A stretch of DNA of 64,000 nt from Sinosporangium siamense (GCF_016863435.1 NZ_BOOW01000029.1:1-64000), one strand, 5' to 3'; shown: positions 18,827 to 26,367, counted from the stretch's first letter. Program-made: numbers and translations. Notes: a model not told the origin generated them from the letters alone.

Positions 18827-19412
18827 TCCACACGTCGTCCGGCGTGACCGGTATGTCAACCATCTCCTGAGCCTGGGCCGTGCCCTGAGGTCGCCCGACC
18901 CGAGGCGGGCCGCGGCGGCGCGACAGGCGCTCGCGCGGCTGCGTCACAGTTTCACCGAGGGCCGCCGGCACCAGGCGTACGAGGTCGTGTTCCAGCAGGA
19001 CACACCCCCGACCGCGGCTGAAACCGAGGTGTGGCTTCTCGTAGGTGGTCTTTTCGGGCTGCACCCGCTTCCTTGGGGTGACGGCCGTGGGCCTCGCTCG
19101 ATAGGGGCGTCCATGGGCAGGCTGCACAAAAAGCAGGGCAGCCCGGCGGTGGCCAGGCGGCTGACGCAACTGCTCTCCAGGGACAAGCGCACCCTGCCCC
19201 ACCACCTGCGCCAGACGGTCCGCCTCCTGTCCGCCCACGACGTCCCCGTGCACTACGGATGTCTCCTCGACGACCTCGTGGTTCTCCTCGGCGACGACCA
19301 CCGCGGCGACGGGGCGAGCCGGGTGCGGCTCAAGTGGGCCCAGGAGTTCCACATGCCGGTCTCGGCGGCGACGAGCGAGCCCCCCACCACCCACCCGGAG
19401 GCAACCGAGTGA
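18819..19412 (+). CDS. cse2: Type I-E Cascade small subunit Cse2
   Basis: A 197-residue, mostly helical, Arg-rich subunit that dimerises along the Cascade belly and contacts the displaced strand. Visible family features: RYVNHLLSLG near the N-terminus, ARQALARLRHSF (basic helix), and YEVVFQ followed by ETEVWLLVGGLFGLHPLPW. The C-terminal part has VHYGCLLDDLVVL and LKWAQEF, the usual ending of Cse2. GTG start at 18819 overlaps cse1. Confidence 0.93.
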   Translation: MSDPHVVRRDRYVNHLLSLGRALRSPDPRRAAAARQALARLRHSFTEGRRHQAYEVVFQQDTPPTAAETEVWLLVGGLFGLHPLPWGDGRGPRSIGASMGRLHKKQGSPAVARRLTQLLSRDKRTLPHHLRQTVRLLSAHDVPVHYGCLLDDLVVLLGDDHRGDGASRVRLKWAQEFHMPVSAATSEPPTTHPEATE

Positions 19413-20539
19413 TCATCGAGCTGCACCTGCTCCAGTCCTTTCCCGTCAGCAATCTCAACCGCGACGACGTCGGCCAGCCCAAGACGGCCACCTTCGGCGG
19501 ATACACCCGGGGGCGCATCTCCAGCCAAAGCCTGAAACGTGCGGCACGTTTGCTCTTCACGCAATACGGGCTGGACGAGTCCGAGGTCGGTGTGCGCACC
19601 AAACGCCTGCTCGACAGCGTCGTGAGCGGGCTCGTCGCGGAGGGGCACGACGAGGACCCGGCGCGGACGGTGGTGACCGCCGCCCTGCAGCAGCTCGGGT
19701 TCGGGCTCGACGCCAACAAGCGGCTCACGCAGTACCTTCTGTTCATCGGGCGCGAGTCGATCGAGCGGCTGACGTGGTATTGCCACCACAACTGGGAAGC
19801 CCTGGAGAAGTTCGCCGCCGCCAAGACCACAGCCCAGCGAGACAAGATCAAACCGGACAAGGCCGCCCTGGCCGAGGTGCGCCGCATCCTTGACGCCGGG
19901 CGGGCCGCCGATGTGGCGCTGTTCGGGCGGATGATCGCCGACAACAAGGACCTCAACGTCGACGCCGCCTCCCAGGTGGCCCACGCGATCTCCACGCATG
20001 TCGTGGCCACCGAGTTCGACTTCTACACCGCCGTGGACGACCTCAAACCGGACGCGGAGTCCGGTGCCGACATGCTCGGCACGATCGACTTCAACTCCGC
20101 CTGTTATTACCGATACGCCAATGTCGATTTGGAGCAGCTAGCCAAGAACCTCCAAGGCGACGTCGACCTGGTCCGGCGTACGGCTCGCGCCTGGTTGTCG
20201 GCCTTCGTCCACGCGGTGCCCGGGGGCAAGCAGAACTCCATGGCGGCCCGCACCATGCCCGACACCCTGCTCGGTGTCGTGCGCGACGGGGGAGCGTGGA
20301 ACCTCGCCAACGCCTTCCTCAAGCCGGTCACCGACGACGACCTCATGAAGGCGTCGACCTGGCGGCTCATGGAGCACTTCGACCGGTTGCACGAGTTCTA
20401 TGGCGGCGAGCGGATCCGTACGGCTGTCGCCGCCTCCGTGTCCGGCGAGATGCCCGAGGCCGCCGGGGCCGAGGTGGTGACCAGCCTCGACGCGTTCACC
20501 TCGGCTGTGCTCGCGAGTGCGGGGGAGTACGGCACATGA
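19409..20539 (+). CDS. cas7e: Type I-E Cascade backbone subunit Cas7e (Cse4)
   Basis: A 376-residue RAMP protein forming the crRNA-binding backbone in six copies. The N-terminal signature IIELHLLQSFPVSNLNRDD and GGYTRGRISSQSLKRAARL is diagnostic, DFNSACYYRYANVDLEQL and VPGGKQNSMAARTMPDTLL follow in the C-terminal half. GTG start shares GTGA with the cse2 stop; the gene ends in ATGA shared with cas5e. Confidence 0.96.
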   Translation: MIIELHLLQSFPVSNLNRDDVGQPKTATFGGYTRGRISSQSLKRAARLLFTQYGLDESEVGVRTKRLLDSVVSGLVAEGHDEDPARTVVTAALQQLGFGLDANKRLTQYLLFIGRESIERLTWYCHHNWEALEKFAAAKTTAQRDKIKPDKAALAEVRRILDAGRAADVALFGRMIADNKDLNVDAASQVAHAISTHVVATEFDFYTAVDDLKPDAESGADMLGTIDFNSACYYRYANVDLEQLAKNLQGDVDLVRRTARAWLSAFVHAVPGGKQNSMAARTMPDTLLGVVRDGGAWNLANAFLKPVTDDDLMKASTWRLMEHFDRLHEFYGGERIRTAVAASVSGEMPEAAGAEVVTSLDAFTSAVLASAGEYGT

Positions 20540-21267
20540 CGGGTGACGGCGTCGCGTCGCTGGCGCTCTGCTTCGACGGGCCGATGCAGTCGTGGGGCAT
20601 CAGGTCGCGCGGGATCATCCGCGACACAATGACCGAGCCAACCAAGTCGGGCGTGGTGGGTCTGCTCGCGGCGGCCCTCGGGGTGGATCGCGAGGACGAC
20701 GCCGGCTTGGCGGAACTGGCCCGGCTGCGCCTCGCCGTACGAGTCGACCGTGAGGGCACGATGGAGCGCGACTATCACGTGACGCAGAACGTGCCGACGA
20801 CGCAGGGCACCGGGCACCGCAATGTGGTGAGTGAGCGTTATTACCTGGCCGACGCGTTGTTTCTGGTGGTCCTGGAAGGCGATGGCCGCCTGCTGGCCCG
20901 TGTGGCGGAGGCGGTGCGCCGGCCGAGGTGGCGGTTGTGCTTCGGGAGGAAGTCATATCTGCCGGCGCGTCCGCTGCTCGCTCCCGGAGCACAGGCGGAG
21001 GGCCGAAGCTCGGGTGAGGTGCTGGCCGATCATCCCTGGCTGGAGCCGTCGGCCCGGCTGAGGGGCAGGATGCGGGCGCGGGCGGAACGGCAGGGCCTGC
21101 GGACCGTCGTGGAGTGCCCGCCGGATCGGCTGGGCGCGGAGGTCCGGCACGATCAGCCGCTCAGTTTCTCAAGGGCCGGCAGGCGCTTCGTGTCCCGCAT
21201 GGTGCTGACGGGTGAGGTGCCGCTGACCGACGGCATGATCACGGCGGAGGACGTGCTGTGTTTCTGA
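20536..21267 (+). CDS. cas5e: Type I-E Cascade subunit Cas5e
   Basis: A 243-residue RAMP protein that caps the 5' handle of the crRNA. Family signature: LALCFDGPMQSWGIRSR at the N-terminus, PTKSGVVGLLAAALGVDRED, and ERDYHVTQNVPTTQG; FGRKSYLPARPLL lies at mid-length. ATG overlaps the cas7e stop and its stop overlaps cas6e by 10 nt. Confidence 0.95.
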   Translation: MTGDGVASLALCFDGPMQSWGIRSRGIIRDTMTEPTKSGVVGLLAAALGVDREDDAGLAELARLRLAVRVDREGTMERDYHVTQNVPTTQGTGHRNVVSERYYLADALFLVVLEGDGRLLARVAEAVRRPRWRLCFGRKSYLPARPLLAPGAQAEGRSSGEVLADHPWLEPSARLRGRMRARAERQGLRTVVECPPDRLGAEVRHDQPLSFSRAGRRFVSRMVLTGEVPLTDGMITAEDVLCF

Positions 21268-21926
21268 CGAAGCTCACCGTCAATCGGCGTTCGCCCGCTT
21301 TCATCCGCGATGTCGCCGACGTGCACGAGATGCATCGGACGGTGATGTCCGCCTATCCGGAGCTTCACGACACGACGGTCTTCCGCGGCACACACGGTGT
21401 GCTCTGGCGGATCGACATCCTGCCCCAAGGCCAGATCGTGCAATATGTGCAGAGCCGCACCGCTCCCGACTGGGCTCGCCTCCCCGAGGGGCTGCTCCTC
21501 AAGCCCGCTGAGGTCCGCTCATTGCAGCCCGTTCTGGACGCCGTCCGGCCGGGGCGGAGGTTCTCCTTCCGGCTGGTGGCCAATCCGACCCGCTGCGTGA
21601 AGGTGGAGGGTGCGGAGGATCGGCGCAGACGTGTCCCGATCCGTCCCGCCGAGCTGGTCGCATGGCTGGCCGGCAAAGGGGAGCAGCACGGTTTCATCAT
21701 CCCTGTCAGCCGTCAGGGCGGCCCGGACGTGACCACTTCCCCCGTCCCGCGCCTTGTGGGCAAACGGCGGGAGAAGCACCCGATCACCATCCATCCCGTG
21801 CGCTACGACGGCCATCTGGTGGTCGTCGATCCCGCGGCCTTCACCGAAGCGGTCGTCAGCGGCGTCGGCCGGGCGAAGCCGTACGGCTGCGGCCTGCTCA
21901 GCCTCGCCCCCGGGCTGACCCAATGA
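21258..21926 (+). CDS. cas6e: Type I-E crRNA endonuclease Cas6e
   Basis: A 222-residue RAMP endonuclease that cleaves pre-crRNA repeats. The N-terminal ferredoxin fold has TKLTVN, and the catalytic His is H26 in DVHEMHR, the same position as in the Thermus enzyme. The C-terminal glycine-rich loop is GVGRAKPYGCGLLSLAP. GTG start. It is the last cas gene: the usual cas1 and cas2 do not follow. Immediately downstream, a relic of another gene's 3' end appears, and a second cas6e-like tail lies at 25049-25195. Confidence 0.95.
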   Translation: MFLTKLTVNRRSPAFIRDVADVHEMHRTVMSAYPELHDTTVFRGTHGVLWRIDILPQGQIVQYVQSRTAPDWARLPEGLLLKPAEVRSLQPVLDAVRPGRRFSFRLVANPTRCVKVEGAEDRRRRVPIRPAELVAWLAGKGEQHGFIIPVSRQGGPDVTTSPVPRLVGKRREKHPITIHPVRYDGHLVVVDPAAFTEAVVSGVGRAKPYGCGLLSLAPGLTQ

Positions 21927-21947
21927 CGCGCCTCTATGGGCCCGGGG

Positions 21948-21983
21948 TCAGCCGTCCTCGCCGTTGACGGGATAGGTCCGTTC
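21948..21983 (-). pseudogene. Relic of the 3' end of the secreted-protein gene found intact at 25203
   Basis: On the minus strand this segment encodes ERTYPVNGEDG followed by a stop codon. The intact gene at 25203-26021 ends DRTYPVNGEDS. Over 36 nt, 33 bases are identical to 25203-25238. The match stops abruptly at about 21984, where sequence of another gene relic begins. It lies 21 nt after the cas6e stop, tail to tail, exactly as the intact gene lies after the second cas6e-like tail. Confidence 0.7.
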
Positions 21984-21998
21984 CCGCTCCCTTCGGCG

Positions 21999-22265
21999 TC
22001 AGCGGAAGTGGTCGGCATGTCTGATGGCCCACTCGGCATATGTGCCCGGCGGGCTACCGGTGGCCAGGTGCACCCCTGGGAGGATCGGGGCGGTCGTGCC
22101 ACTGGCGGCGGCCACAACGCCGATCATGGCATCCGCGATCACGGGTGGGTGGTCGGCGGTGAGGGCCGTACGGAGCTCCACCGGCGACAGTTCGGTGAAG
22201 GCGGGGATGAACGCGAGGCCGGCTCCGGCGGCGGTGAAGCCGAGCACCGCGATGGCCAGGAAGAC
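21999..22265 (-). pseudogene. C-terminal relic of an NmrA/SDR-type NAD(P)-binding oxidoreductase
   Basis: The minus-strand frame ends in GVHLATGSPPGTYAEWAIRH followed by ADHFR and a stop; LSPVELRTALTADHPPVIAD precedes it. This is the usual C-terminus of NAD(P)H-binding oxidoreductases (a GRPPRTFAEWA..HADAF-like ending). The cofactor-binding N-terminus is absent: the frame runs upstream into an unrelated, oppositely oriented regulator tail. It is a remnant, with the junction near 22262. Confidence 0.6.
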
Positions 22266-22436
22266 CTGGCCGGCCTGGACGTCCCCACCGCCGTCGACAT
22301 CTACGCCGCCCTGTGCAATATCGACGTCTACACCACCCTCCGCACCGAACGCCTCTGGTCGCCCGACCGGATCGAGCACTGGTGGGGTGAGGCGCTGGCC
22401 CGCGAACTGCTGAGCCGCCCGGCCGGCGCCCCATGA
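22262..22436 (+). pseudogene. C-terminal relic of a TetR-family regulator
   Basis: The plus-strand frame ends VDIYAALCNIDVYTTLRTER, then LWSPDRIEHWWGEALARELL and a stop. This combination is typical of the last 50 residues of TetR regulators with a large C-terminal domain. No HTH precedes it; upstream the frame is antisense to the oxidoreductase relic. Two gene tails, pointing towards each other, are thus fused at about 22262, which implies loss of both gene bodies. Confidence 0.6.
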
Positions 22437-22628
22437 GCTCAGAGGCGCGGCAAGCGCGGCGGCCCGGTGGTCGCGGCGGTCAGCCGCGTCAGGCATCTGC
22501 GCTGACCTGACCCCCACAACGTCCTTGAACCTGCTGGGGCGCAAAGGCTGCTTCGCCGTACAGGCCCGCATGTGGACTGCCGCGCCGGCGCGCGGCAGGA
22601 GCGGACGGGGAGCCGTCGGTGTGGGCAC

Positions 22629-23090
22629 TCAGCGTGTGGCGCCCAACGCCGTGAGGGCGGCGGCCAGGTGCGGGTCCGCCTGCTTCGCCTCCTCCAGGGC
22701 GCCTTTCAGCGTCTCCTCATAGGTGTGGCTCGCTTCGGCGTGTCGCGTCCGGCCGGTCTCGGTGATGACCGTGTAGACCCCCCGCTTGTCGTCCGGGCAA
22801 AGGTCCCGGACGGCGAAGTCCGCCGTGCTCAGTCGCGCCACCAGCCGGGTCACCGAACTCTGGTTGAGCCCGACCTTGTCGGCCAGCTCCTGCATGCGCA
22901 GTTCGGAGGTGGGGGAGGCGGCGAGATGGCCCAGCGCGCGGAACTCCGACAGGCCGATGCCGTGCCTTCGCTGCAGCGCGGCGGCGAGCTTGTTCTCCAC
23001 GCGAGTGTGCAGGAGGAGGATGTGCTGCCAGGTCGCAGCGAGATCCGAGACGGGCGGCGCGTCAACCGGGCCGGGGCCTGCGGGAGTCAT
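22629..23090 (-). CDS. MarR-family transcriptional regulator
   Basis: A 153-residue winged-helix regulator. HTH and wing: LSEFRALGHLAASPTSELRM, QELADKVGLNQSSVTRLVAR, CPDDKRGVYTVITETGRT. GGAGG stands upstream of the ATG at 23090. It is divergent from the SMR exporter operon with two operator-like sites between, so it probably represses both itself and the exporters and is released by an exported or toxic compound. Confidence 0.93.
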   Translation of the reverse strand: MTPAGPGPVDAPPVSDLAATWQHILLLHTRVENKLAAALQRRHGIGLSEFRALGHLAASPTSELRMQELADKVGLNQSSVTRLVARLSTADFAVRDLCPDDKRGVYTVITETGRTRHAEASHTYEETLKGALEEAKQADPHLAAALTALGATR

Positions 23091-23140
23091 GAGACCTCCT
23101 CGTTCTTATCGCCTTCCCGATCTGTCCTGAGACCGGCTTG

Positions 23141-23200
23141 ACAGAAGCATACATGTACATGCAAGCTTCTGTCTCGGAAGAAACTTGCACGTACATACAA
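23141..23200. promoter_or_regulatory. Two MarR operator candidates between marR and the SMR operon
   Basis: Two 16-bp sites match TTGCAYGTACATRYAA-like symmetry: 23149-23164 (ATACATGTACATGCAA) and 23185-23200 (TTGCACGTACATACAA). The first is centred in a 32-bp element whose outer 8-bp arms, ACAGAAGC (23141-23148) and GCTTCTGT (23165-23172), are perfectly inverted. The second lies directly before the SMR ribosome site AGGAG (23203-23207). Confidence 0.7.
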
Positions 23201-23214
23201 ATAGGAGCCATCTC

Positions 23215-23559
23215 GTGGCCTGGATCTACCTGCTCATAGCGGCCGTCTTCGAAGTCGTCTTCGCCCTGGCCACCAACGCCACCGAGGGCTTCACCCAACT
23301 GTGGCCGTCCTTGCTCACGGCCGCGGCGGCGGCCATCGGCATCTTCTTCCTGAGCCTGGCGCTCAAGACGCTGGACGTCGGTGTCGGCTACACCATCTGG
23401 ACGGGCATCGGCTCGGTCGGCACGGTCGTGTTCGGCGCTGTGATCTTCGATGAGGAGTTCACCGTCTGGAAGGTGCTTGCCTTCATCCTGATCATCGGCG
23501 GCGTGCTGGGCCTCAAGCTCTCCGACCGCCTGACCGCCGAGAAGCCGTCCGCGGCCTGA
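23215..23559 (+). CDS. Small multidrug resistance (SMR) exporter subunit 1, SugE/Gdx-like
   Basis: A 114-residue membrane protein with four transmembrane helices. The coupling Glu lies in VFEVVFALATNATEGF (residue 13), and helix 3 has YTIWTGIGSVGTV, which fits the SugE/Gdx branch (guanidinium-type exporters) better than EmrE. The GTG start at 23215 follows AGGAG at 7 nt. It is the first of two SMR genes in tandem, the usual arrangement for paired SMR subunits that dimerise. MarR regulation is likely from the sites at 23141-23200. Confidence 0.9.
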   Translation: MAWIYLLIAAVFEVVFALATNATEGFTQLWPSLLTAAAAAIGIFFLSLALKTLDVGVGYTIWTGIGSVGTVVFGAVIFDEEFTVWKVLAFILIIGGVLGLKLSDRLTAEKPSAA

Positions 23560-23600
23560 ACACCCCTCCCTGTCACTTCGTGCCCGAAGGAAACGTCATC

Positions 23601-23921
23601 ATGGCCTGGATCTACCTCTCCATCGCGATCGTCTTCGAGATCGGCTTCGCCCTCGGCACCAACGCCACCAAGGGCTTCACCCGGCTCTGGCCGTCGGTCT
23701 TCACGCTGCTGTCGGCCGCCGGCGGCATCTTCACCCTGAGCCTGGCGCTCAAGACGCTGGACGTCGGTGTCGGCTACACCATCTGGACCGGCGTCGGCTC
23801 CATCGGTACGGTCACCCTCGGCGCCCTCATCTATAAGGAGAAGATCACCCTCGCCAAGCTCGGCTCGTTCGCCGCGATCATCGGGGGCGTCGCCCTCCTC
23901 AAGATCGCCACGGGGATCTGA
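23601..23921 (+). CDS. Small multidrug resistance (SMR) exporter subunit 2, SugE/Gdx-like
   Basis: A 106-residue, four-helix SMR protein, clearly a paralogue of the gene before it: WIYLSIAIVFEIGFALGTNA, SLALKTLDVGVGYTIWTGVG and ALLKIATGI. The coupling Glu is retained. GAAGGA precedes the ATG. The pair can work as a heterodimer, with the two subunits inserted in opposite orientations; charge bias of the loops would decide this. It is 6 nt before the deaminase gene. Confidence 0.9.
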   Translation: MAWIYLSIAIVFEIGFALGTNATKGFTRLWPSVFTLLSAAGGIFTLSLALKTLDVGVGYTIWTGVGSIGTVTLGALIYKEKITLAKLGSFAAIIGGVALLKIATGI

Positions 23922-23927
23922 ACCGCG

Positions 23928-24401
23928 ATGCCGAATGCCACCCCACCCGCCTGGCTCACCGAGCGCCTGACCCAAACCGTCGCCCTGGCCACCGCCGAGG
24001 TCCACGCCGGCGGCATCCCGTTCGCCGGGCTCGTCGTGGACGACACGGGGACCGTGCTCGGCTCGGGCGTCAACCGGGTCAGGGCGCACCGCGACCCGAC
24101 CGCGCACGCCGAGATCGTCGCCCTGCGCGAGGCGGCCCGCGAACACGGGCCCGACGCCCTCGCCGGCACCACGCTGCTCGCCTCGGGCGAGCCCTGCCCG
24201 CTCTGCTATGTGACCGCCCTGTGGTCCGGCGTCAGCCGGATCGTCTTCGCCACCGACCGGCACGCCGCCGCGTCCGCCGGCTTCGACTATGCCTCTTCCT
24301 ACGACCTCTTCGCCGTCCCCGTCGAGCAGTGGCGGCTGTCCCCGCTGCACCTGCCCGTCGAAGGCGCGCAGGAGCCGTTCCGCACCTGGCTCACCCGCTG
24401 A
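23928..24401 (+). CDS. Nucleoside/nucleobase deaminase, cytidine-deaminase fold
   Basis: A 157-residue zinc-dependent deaminase. The zinc and proton-shuttle motif is TAHAEIVALRE (about residue 62) and the second zinc motif is GEPCPLCYVTALW (about 88). This is the HAE...PCxxC set of the guanine deaminase / tRNA-adenosine deaminase family; the GIPFAGLVVDD start resembles free-base or nucleoside enzymes. It follows the two SMR genes by 6 nt and precedes the DsbA gene by 12 nt. Its presence with Gdx-like exporters might indicate that the deamination product or a guanidino compound is exported; that is inference. Confidence 0.88.
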   Translation: MPNATPPAWLTERLTQTVALATAEVHAGGIPFAGLVVDDTGTVLGSGVNRVRAHRDPTAHAEIVALREAAREHGPDALAGTTLLASGEPCPLCYVTALWSGVSRIVFATDRHAAASAGFDYASSYDLFAVPVEQWRLSPLHLPVEGAQEPFRTWLTR

Positions 24402-24413
24402 AAGGACTTGGTC

Positions 24414-25055
24414 TTGACTGTGCGCATCAAGGTCTGGTCCGACTACGTCTGCCCCTTCTGCCTGCTGGCCAAGCAGCCGCTCGCCGAAGCCACCGCCGGC
24501 CACGACGTCTCCGTCGAGTGGATGCCATTCGAGCTGCGGCCCGAGCCCACCCCCACGCTGCGCCCGGAAGGCGACTATCTGCGCGGCATCTGGTCGCGGG
24601 TGGTCTACCCGATGGCCAAGACCATGGGTGTCGCCGTCCGGCTGCCGGACGTCTCGCCGCAGCCCTACACCCGCCTGGCCTTCGAGGGTTACCAGTTCGC
24701 CAAGGAGCACCACCTGGCCGACGCCTACAACGACCGCATGCTGCGGGCCTTCTTCGAAGACGGGCTCGACATCGGCGACCTCGACGTGCTGGAGAATCTG
24801 GCCGCCGAGCTTGGGCTGCCCGCCACCGCGTATCGCGCCGCCTTGGAGAGCGGCCGATACGCCCAAGCACACCGAGCGGCGCTGGCCGAGGCCGCCGCGC
24901 GGCGTATCACCGCCGTCCCCACGATCCTCATCGAGGACATCAGGATCGAGGGCATGCCCAGCCGGGCCGCACTGCACGAGGCCGTCGACAGAGCCGCAGC
25001 CAAGCGAGGAGACCACCTTGCGCCGGGCTTGAGTTGCTCGATCGAGGGGTGTTGA
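24414..25055 (+). CDS. DsbA-family oxidoreductase, FrnE type
   Basis: A 213-residue thioredoxin-fold protein with an all-helical insert. The active site is CPFC in VWSDYVCPFCLLAKQPLAE, the cis-Pro loop is RRITAVPTILIEDIRI, and there is no signal peptide, so it is cytosolic like FrnE. TTG 24414 is the preferred start, 7 nt after AAAGGA. The C-terminal tail (GLSCSIEGC) extends past the usual end into sequence that in another frame encodes a cas6e-like tail, so the original C-terminus may have been replaced. Last gene of the SMR operon. Confidence 0.85.
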   Translation: MTVRIKVWSDYVCPFCLLAKQPLAEATAGHDVSVEWMPFELRPEPTPTLRPEGDYLRGIWSRVVYPMAKTMGVAVRLPDVSPQPYTRLAFEGYQFAKEHHLADAYNDRMLRAFFEDGLDIGDLDVLENLAAELGLPATAYRAALESGRYAQAHRAALAEAAARRITAVPTILIEDIRIEGMPSRAALHEAVDRAAAKRGDHLAPGLSCSIEGC

Positions 25056-25195
25056 ACGGCAAGAGCGAGCGGGCCGCCTTGGTGGCTGTCGACCAAGCGG
25101 TACGGCGTGGCCGGCCCGGCGGAGGGCCGATGACGCGCGGCCGACCGGTCTTCGGCTGCGGCCTGTGCGGCCTCACCTCCGCACCGGCCCGATGA
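25049..25195 (+). pseudogene. Second, degraded Cas6e C-terminal tail
   Basis: A short plus-strand frame reads VLNGKSERAALVAVDQAVRR and ends GRPVFGCGLCGLTSAPAR-stop. This resembles the Cas6e ending LVVVDPAA ... GVGRAKPYGCGLLSLAPG in both order and spacing, including the glycine-rich RNA-binding loop, and the DNA shares GGCTGCGGCCTG. No Cas6e N-terminal domain precedes it; the DsbA gene does. Eight nt after its stop the secreted-protein gene ends in convergent orientation, as after the real cas6e. Degree of identity is moderate, so it may derive from a divergent cas6e. Confidence 0.55.
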
Positions 25196-25202
25196 CCTGG
25201 TG

Positions 25203-26021
25203 TCAGCTGTCCTCGCCGTTGACGGGGTAGGTCCGGTCGAAGTGGCCGGGCCTGGCGAGCAGGGTGTGGTCCTTGCCGTTGCCGTTCTTGCCGTTTTTGC
25301 CGTTCTTCTTGGACTTCTTGCGGGGCTTGGACCACGGGTGCCGGGTCTCCCAGAAGATCCAGCCCTCCACCCTGGCCGGGATGTTGGCGATGCCGGTAGT
25401 GATCCTGCGGCGGTGGCAGTTGGTCAGCTGGGACCAGGCCGACCACCCGACGCGGTAGCCGAGCACGCGATACCACATGTTGCCGAACCTGCCCTTGTTG
25501 ATCTTGTGGGTGTATTCGTGGCCGGCGAAGACCATGTGCCGCACCTCAAGGTGGGGGGTCACCTGCTTGCGCAGTGAGCGGACCAGGTCCAGCTCGGTGA
25601 TCGCGAGCTCCTTCTGATATTCGTGCTCGATGAACGCGCGCACCTCGTGCTCGCGGGTGATCGACACCGTCATCTCGCCGCCCGGCCCGTCGATGAAGCG
25701 TGTGCGGGGGACGTAGAAGTTGTGCGGCACGAAGTTGTCGGCTTTGAAGAACGTGCGCTCGAAGCACCGGCGCCTCTCCGGGCTGACCGCCGTGGGCGAT
25801 TCGGACGGCTCCGGCTCCTCGGCGGTCGAGGTGGGCTCGGGCGAGGAGGTGGCCTCGGGGCTCTCCTGGCGGACCCACGGATCGTCGGCCCCCCGGGAGG
25901 CCAGGGCGGGGGGTACGGCAAGGCCGGCGGTGAGCGTGCCCGCGAGCGCCAGCTTCGCCAACCCGCTGATCGGCAGGGCGCGGGGGGCCGTGGCGTTCTT
26001 GCGGGGTTGGGAAGTGGGCAT
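25203..26021 (-). CDS. Secreted protein of unknown function
   Basis: A 272-residue precursor. A basic N-terminus and the hydrophobic stretch LAKLALAGTLTAGLAVPPALA form a signal peptide cleaved after ALA. A Ser/Pro/Glu/Thr-rich linker (about 50-80) follows, then a globular domain (VPRTRFIDGPGGEMTVSI, FAGHEYTHKI, ANIPARVEGW), then a Lys/Asn/Gly-rich segment (KKSKKNGKNGKNGNGK) near the C-terminus. From memory, similar secreted proteins occur in Streptosporangiaceae without known function. It lies tail to tail with the cas6e-like relic, and its 3' end is duplicated next to cas6e at 21948. Confidence 0.85.
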   Translation of the reverse strand: MPTSQPRKNATAPRALPISGLAKLALAGTLTAGLAVPPALASRGADDPWVRQESPEATSSPEPTSTAEEPEPSESPTAVSPERRRCFERTFFKADNFVPHNFYVPRTRFIDGPGGEMTVSITREHEVRAFIEHEYQKELAITELDLVRSLRKQVTPHLEVRHMVFAGHEYTHKINKGRFGNMWYRVLGYRVGWSAWSQLTNCHRRRITTGIANIPARVEGWIFWETRHPWSKPRKKSKKNGKNGKNGNGKDHTLLARPGHFDRTYPVNGEDS

Positions 26022-26367
26022 CAGGGCACCGTTCTCTGCTGTCTGTCCTATATGAGCGGGGGACGCTTTCCCCCAACGTCACACAAAGATGCTCACAGCC
26101 ACCGGTTGCCATTCCAGGGTGCCACGCCGCGTCAGAGTTCCCGTAAATGGAAAGCACACCCGAAAAAGGGGTCAATCACGACGCTCCCTTCCGAGATCCC
26201 AGACGACCACTTTCCCCAAACCTCCACCTCAAAATACGAAAAATCCGACGTCACCGGCCAATTCGTACGGCATACGCGGTACCAAACATGGATCTATGCT
26301 GCCGCCCGGGATGACGTTAAGCTCACGATGATCCCGCCGATGTGTGCGGGAACTACACGGAGGATTC
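26022..26367. other. Divergent promoter region of the secreted-protein and EF-hand genes
   Basis: This 346-bp region is markedly richer in A and T than its surroundings, as expected for divergent promoters. I see no supported gene and no strong palindrome. GGAGGA at 26359-26364 is the ribosome site of the EF-hand gene. Confidence 0.5.

Noticed and set aside
21927-22628. cas1 or cas2 after cas6e
   Set aside because: The frames here match a TetR tail and an oxidoreductase tail; nothing resembles Cas1 or Cas2.
14540-25200. A CRISPR array next to the cas operon
   Set aside because: I looked for a regularly spaced repeat of about 28-29 bp upstream and downstream of the cas genes and in the rest of the window and saw none.
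26022-26367. Riboswitch or small RNA in the AT-rich divergent region
   Set aside because: No recognisable conserved structure; promoter region is the simpler reading.
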